Assembly: GCA_019414265.1 (NCBI GenBank)
Contig: DXMJ01000034.1
Location: 1 to 15,719, forward strand
Reading direction: 5' to 3'
DNA length: 15,719 nucleotides
Origin: Collinsella sp.
GTDB taxonomy: Bacteria > Actinomycetota > Coriobacteriia > Coriobacteriales > Coriobacteriaceae
The notes below the pieces were generated by a model. The model was not told where the DNA came from, ran no database searches, and saw only the letters and a list, made by a program, of their open reading frames with translations. Positions 13,455 through 15,719 of the stretch are shown here, in pieces; positions within the stretch are counted from its first letter, which is position 1; each line of letters starts with the position of its first letter. The position numbers were made by a program, and so were the translations under genes.

Positions 13455-14566
13455 TGGCGGCCGGACAGCCGGCTCGCTCCGGTATCGACTTCTCGGCATT
13501 CCGCGATCCCAAGCTGGCTCGCGAGCTCATCGAGCGCATCCGTGAACTCGTCGGCGACCGCACCATCAACCTTATGGAAGTCTGCGGCACGCACACCGTG
13601 AGCATCGGTCGCTATGGCTTTCGCTCCATTATGCCTGCCGGGCTCAAACTGCTGAGCGGTCCGGGTTGCCCCGTCTGTGTTACCGCCAACCGCGATATCG
13701 ACCATGCAATCGCGCTCGCCAAGATGGACGGCGCCATCATCACCACCTTTGGCGACATGATGCGCGTGCCCGGGTCGTCTACCTCGCTCGCCGCGCAAAA
13801 GGCGGCGGGGCGCGATATTCGCATTGTGTACTCCCCGCTCGATGCACTCGATATCGCCGAACACAACCCCGATCGCCCGGTCATCTTTATGGGCGTCGGC
13901 TTTGAGACCACGACGCCCACCATCGCCGCCGCCATTTTGGAGGCCGATGCACGCGGACTCCAGAACTTCTCGGTCTATTGCGCCCACAAGACCACGCCGC
14001 CGGCGCTGCGCGCCATCGCCAACGATCCCGAGACCACTATCGACGGCTTTATCCTTCCGGGACACGTCGCCACCATCACGGGCTTAGCCCCCTTTGACTT
14101 TTTGGTCGATGAGTTCGAGACCCCAGGCGTAGTCACCGGATTTGAGCCGGTCGATATTCTGCAGGGCATCTGCATGCTGGTCCAGATGGTTGTTGAGGGG
14201 CAGCCCGCAATCGACAACGCCTACCGCCGTGGCGTCAACGCAGACGGCAACCCCGTGGCGCGCCAGCTGGTCGAGCAGGTGTTTGAGCCATGCGACACCA
14301 CGTGGCGCGGGCTGGGGCCGATTGCCAACTCGGGCCTTTCCATCCGCCCCGAGTTCTCGCGCTTTGATGCCCGCACTCGCTTTGACGTGCCCGTTGAGAC
14401 GACGGTCGAGCCGCGTGGGTGCCGCTGCGGCGACGTGCTGCGCGGGGCCATTACGCCGAGCGACTGCCCTCTGTTCGGCCGCGCTTGTACACCCGAGCAT
14501 CCCATCGGCCCCTGCATGGTGAGTTCCGAGGGCAGCTGTGCAGCATATTTCCGCTACCGAGGCTAA
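13454..14566 (+). CDS. hypD: Hydrogenase maturation protein HypD
   Basis: This 370-residue [4Fe-4S] protein forms with HypC the scaffold on which Fe(CN)2CO is built. Conserved motifs are all visible: MEVCGTHTVSIGRYG (C44), LSGPGCPVCVT (C72, C75), TTFGDMMRVPGS, GVGFETTTPT, CAHKTTPPAL, DGFILPGHVA and the C-terminal cysteine region RGCRCGDVLRG, DCPLFGRACTPEHPIGPCMVSSEGSCAAYF that holds the cluster. Length is that of the family. The GTG at 13454 overlaps the hypC stop codon by one base; no other start fits before IDFSAFRDPKL. A 214-base gap with strong inverted repeats follows before hypE. Confidence 0.98.
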   Translation: MAAGQPARSGIDFSAFRDPKLARELIERIRELVGDRTINLMEVCGTHTVSIGRYGFRSIMPAGLKLLSGPGCPVCVTANRDIDHAIALAKMDGAIITTFGDMMRVPGSSTSLAAQKAAGRDIRIVYSPLDALDIAEHNPDRPVIFMGVGFETTTPTIAAAILEADARGLQNFSVYCAHKTTPPALRAIANDPETTIDGFILPGHVATITGLAPFDFLVDEFETPGVVTGFEPVDILQGICMLVQMVVEGQPAIDNAYRRGVNADGNPVARQLVEQVFEPCDTTWRGLGPIANSGLSIRPEFSRFDARTRFDVPVETTVEPRGCRCGDVLRGAITPSDCPLFGRACTPEHPIGPCMVSSEGSCAAYFRYRG

Positions 14567-14572
14567 TGGGTT

Positions 14573-14594
14573 CCGCCGCTCTAACGAACGGCGG
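14573..14594. repeat. Short hairpin just after hypD
   Basis: CCGCCG (14573-14578) and CGGCGG (14589-14594) form a 6-bp stem with a 10-base loop seven bases after the hypD stop codon. It lacks a following T-run. It may protect the upstream mRNA or be part of the larger structure that follows. Confidence 0.4.
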
Positions 14595-14609
14595 GCCGGT
14601 CGACGCTGC

Positions 14610-14707
14610 GCGCCATTCAGGCGAGCGATTTGCCTTTCAATCGTCGGCTGCGGGCAAAAGCCCAGCAGCCTCCTCTTTCAAGGCAACTCACTTCGCCTGA
14701 ATGGCGC
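14610..14707. repeat. Nested 98-bp palindromic element between hypD and hypE
   Basis: The outer arms GCGCCATTCAGGCGA (14610-14624) and TCGCCTGAATGGCGC (14693-14707) are perfect 15-bp inverted repeats. Inside, TTGCCTT (14630-14636) pairs with AAGGCAA (14680-14686). The centre is a strong hairpin with GGCTGC-GGGC (14646-14655), loop AAAA, GCCC (14660-14663), a bulged A, and GCAGCC (14665-14670). All three stems are concentric, giving one long three-tier structure. It interrupts an otherwise tightly packed operon. Candidates are a dispersed repeat insertion or a regulatory RNA structure. No coding potential is seen. Confidence 0.75.
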
Positions 14708-14780
14708 TCGCTGACTTTTACTTAACATCGATTCTGCCACACTCAGCTATTGCCGACCCCCCACGATTGGAGTTTTCGAT

Positions 14781-15719
14781 ATGTCCCGTACTGCCACCGA
14801 TAGCACTGTCCTGTTGGGCCACGGCTCTGGCGGCCAGATGATGAAACGCATCATCGATGAGGTCTTTTTGGATGCCTTTGGGTCGCCCGAACTGCTCGAG
14901 GGCAACGATGCCGGCGTCGCTGCGCTGCCCGCGAGCGGGCGCATCGCCATGTCGACCGACAGCTTTGTAGTCTCGCCGCAGTTCTTCCCCGGCGGCAATA
15001 TCGGCCGACTCGCCGTGTGCGGAACCGTCAACGACGTCGCGACCTCGGGCGCTAACGTGCGCTACCTCTCATGCGGCTTTATCCTCGAAGAGGGCTATCC
15101 CATGGACAAGCTGCGCCAGATTGTGCAGACCATGGCCGAAACGGCACATGAGGCAGGCGTGAAGATTATCACCGGCGACACCAAGGTGGTCGAGCGTGGC
15201 GGTGCCGACGGCGTCTACATCAATACCGCTGGCGTAGGCGAGGTGCCCGCAGGCGTGACGCTCAGCGGTGCCAACTGCCGGCCCGGCGACGTCATCCTGG
15301 TGTCGGGCACACTCGGCGACCACGGCATCGCCATCATGAGCCAACGCGAGGGCTTGGCGTTTTCGAGCGCCATCGAAAGCGATGCCGCGCCGCTCAACCA
15401 CCTGATTGCCGATGTGCTTGCCGCAGCACCCGACACACGCTGCTTCCGCGACCCCACGCGCGGTGGCCTGGCCTCGACGCTTAACGAGTTTGCCCAGGCC
15501 AGCGGTGTTGCCATGGAGATCGACGAGGATGCCGTGCCCGTGCGCCCCGACGTGCAGGCCGCCTGCGAGATGCTCGGCTACGACGTTCTGCAGGTGGCAA
15601 ACGAGGGCAAGATGGTTGCCGTGGTGCCGGCCGAGCGGGCCGATGCCGTGCTGGCCGCCATGCGCGCCGCGCGCTACGGCGAGAATGCCGCCATTATCGG
15701 TCGCGTGCTGCCGCTTGCC
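14781..15719 (+). CDS. hypE: Hydrogenase maturation factor HypE, 3' end cut off by the window
   Basis: HypE accepts a carbamoyl group from HypF on its C-terminal cysteine and dehydrates it with ATP to thiocyanate for HypC-HypD. The 313 codons present show the PurM-like fold: VLLGHGSGGQMMKRII (11-25), AMSTDSFVVSPQFFPGGNIG, CGTVNDVATSGA (80-91), ITGDTKVVE, GTLGDHGIAIM and DPTRGGLASTLNEFA (224-238), then EGKMVAVVP. Family length is about 335, so only about 20-25 residues, including the terminal PRIC-type motif and the reactive cysteine, are beyond the edge. The ATG at 14781 follows GGAG by eight bases. Confidence 0.97.
   Translation, partial: MSRTATDSTVLLGHGSGGQMMKRIIDEVFLDAFGSPELLEGNDAGVAALPASGRIAMSTDSFVVSPQFFPGGNIGRLAVCGTVNDVATSGANVRYLSCGFILEEGYPMDKLRQIVQTMAETAHEAGVKIITGDTKVVERGGADGVYINTAGVGEVPAGVTLSGANCRPGDVILVSGTLGDHGIAIMSQREGLAFSSAIESDAAPLNHLIADVLAAAPDTRCFRDPTRGGLASTLNEFAQASGVAMEIDEDAVPVRPDVQAACEMLGYDVLQVANEGKMVAVVPAERADAVLAAMRAARYGENAAIIGRVLPLA

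Noticed and set aside
1..15719. CRISPR array, insertion sequence, prophage, tRNA or rRNA
   Set aside because: No regularly spaced repeats, transposase or integrase domains, or RNA gene sequences were recognised on either strand.

Overview
The window looks like chromosomal DNA of a high-GC, anaerobic Actinomycetota gut bacterium. A Collinsella-like member of the Coriobacteriia is my best guess. This rests on base composition, codon use, the 2[4Fe-4S] clostridial-type ferredoxin, the NiaR-controlled nad operon and the NiFe-hydrogenase maturation genes; no marker gene was compared. No mobile element, tRNA, rRNA or CRISPR array is visible.

Left part (1-2330). The 5' three quarters of dnaK runs leftward off the edge. 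A 509-bp intergenic region holds the dnaK leader and the promoter of a small rightward ferredoxin gene, which ends in a very strong intrinsic terminator. A long inverted repeat separates it from the converging nad operon.

NAD region (2329-6300, leftward). nadA-nadB-nadC-niaR form one operon for de novo synthesis of nicotinate mononucleotide from aspartate. The last gene encodes the niacin-responsive repressor NiaR. A perfect 19-bp-arm palindrome overlaps the nadA promoter and is the likely NiaR operator, so the operon probably regulates itself. A separate 35-bp palindrome sits between nadA and nadB.

Middle part (6489-9585). A LytTR response regulator and a multi-pass GHKL histidine kinase overlap by ATGA and form a two-component pair. 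Converging on them is a gene for what looks like a degenerate uracil-DNA-glycosylase-fold protein. Divergent from that gene is trxA (thioredoxin).

Right part (9807-15719, rightward). A small histidine-rich helical protein, a nickel-responsive NikR with a His-rich N-terminal extension, then hypF, hypC, hypD and hypE (truncated by the window edge) form a nickel and NiFe-hydrogenase maturation locus. HypF and HypE make the cyanide ligands, and HypC and HypD assemble the Fe(CN)2CO unit. hypA and hypB are not in the window. The hypD-hypE gap carries a conspicuous nested palindrome.

The most interesting unexplained items are the small His-stripe protein coupled to NikR, the HxHxHxH tail on NikR, the degenerate UDG-like protein, and three long intergenic palindromes of different sequence.
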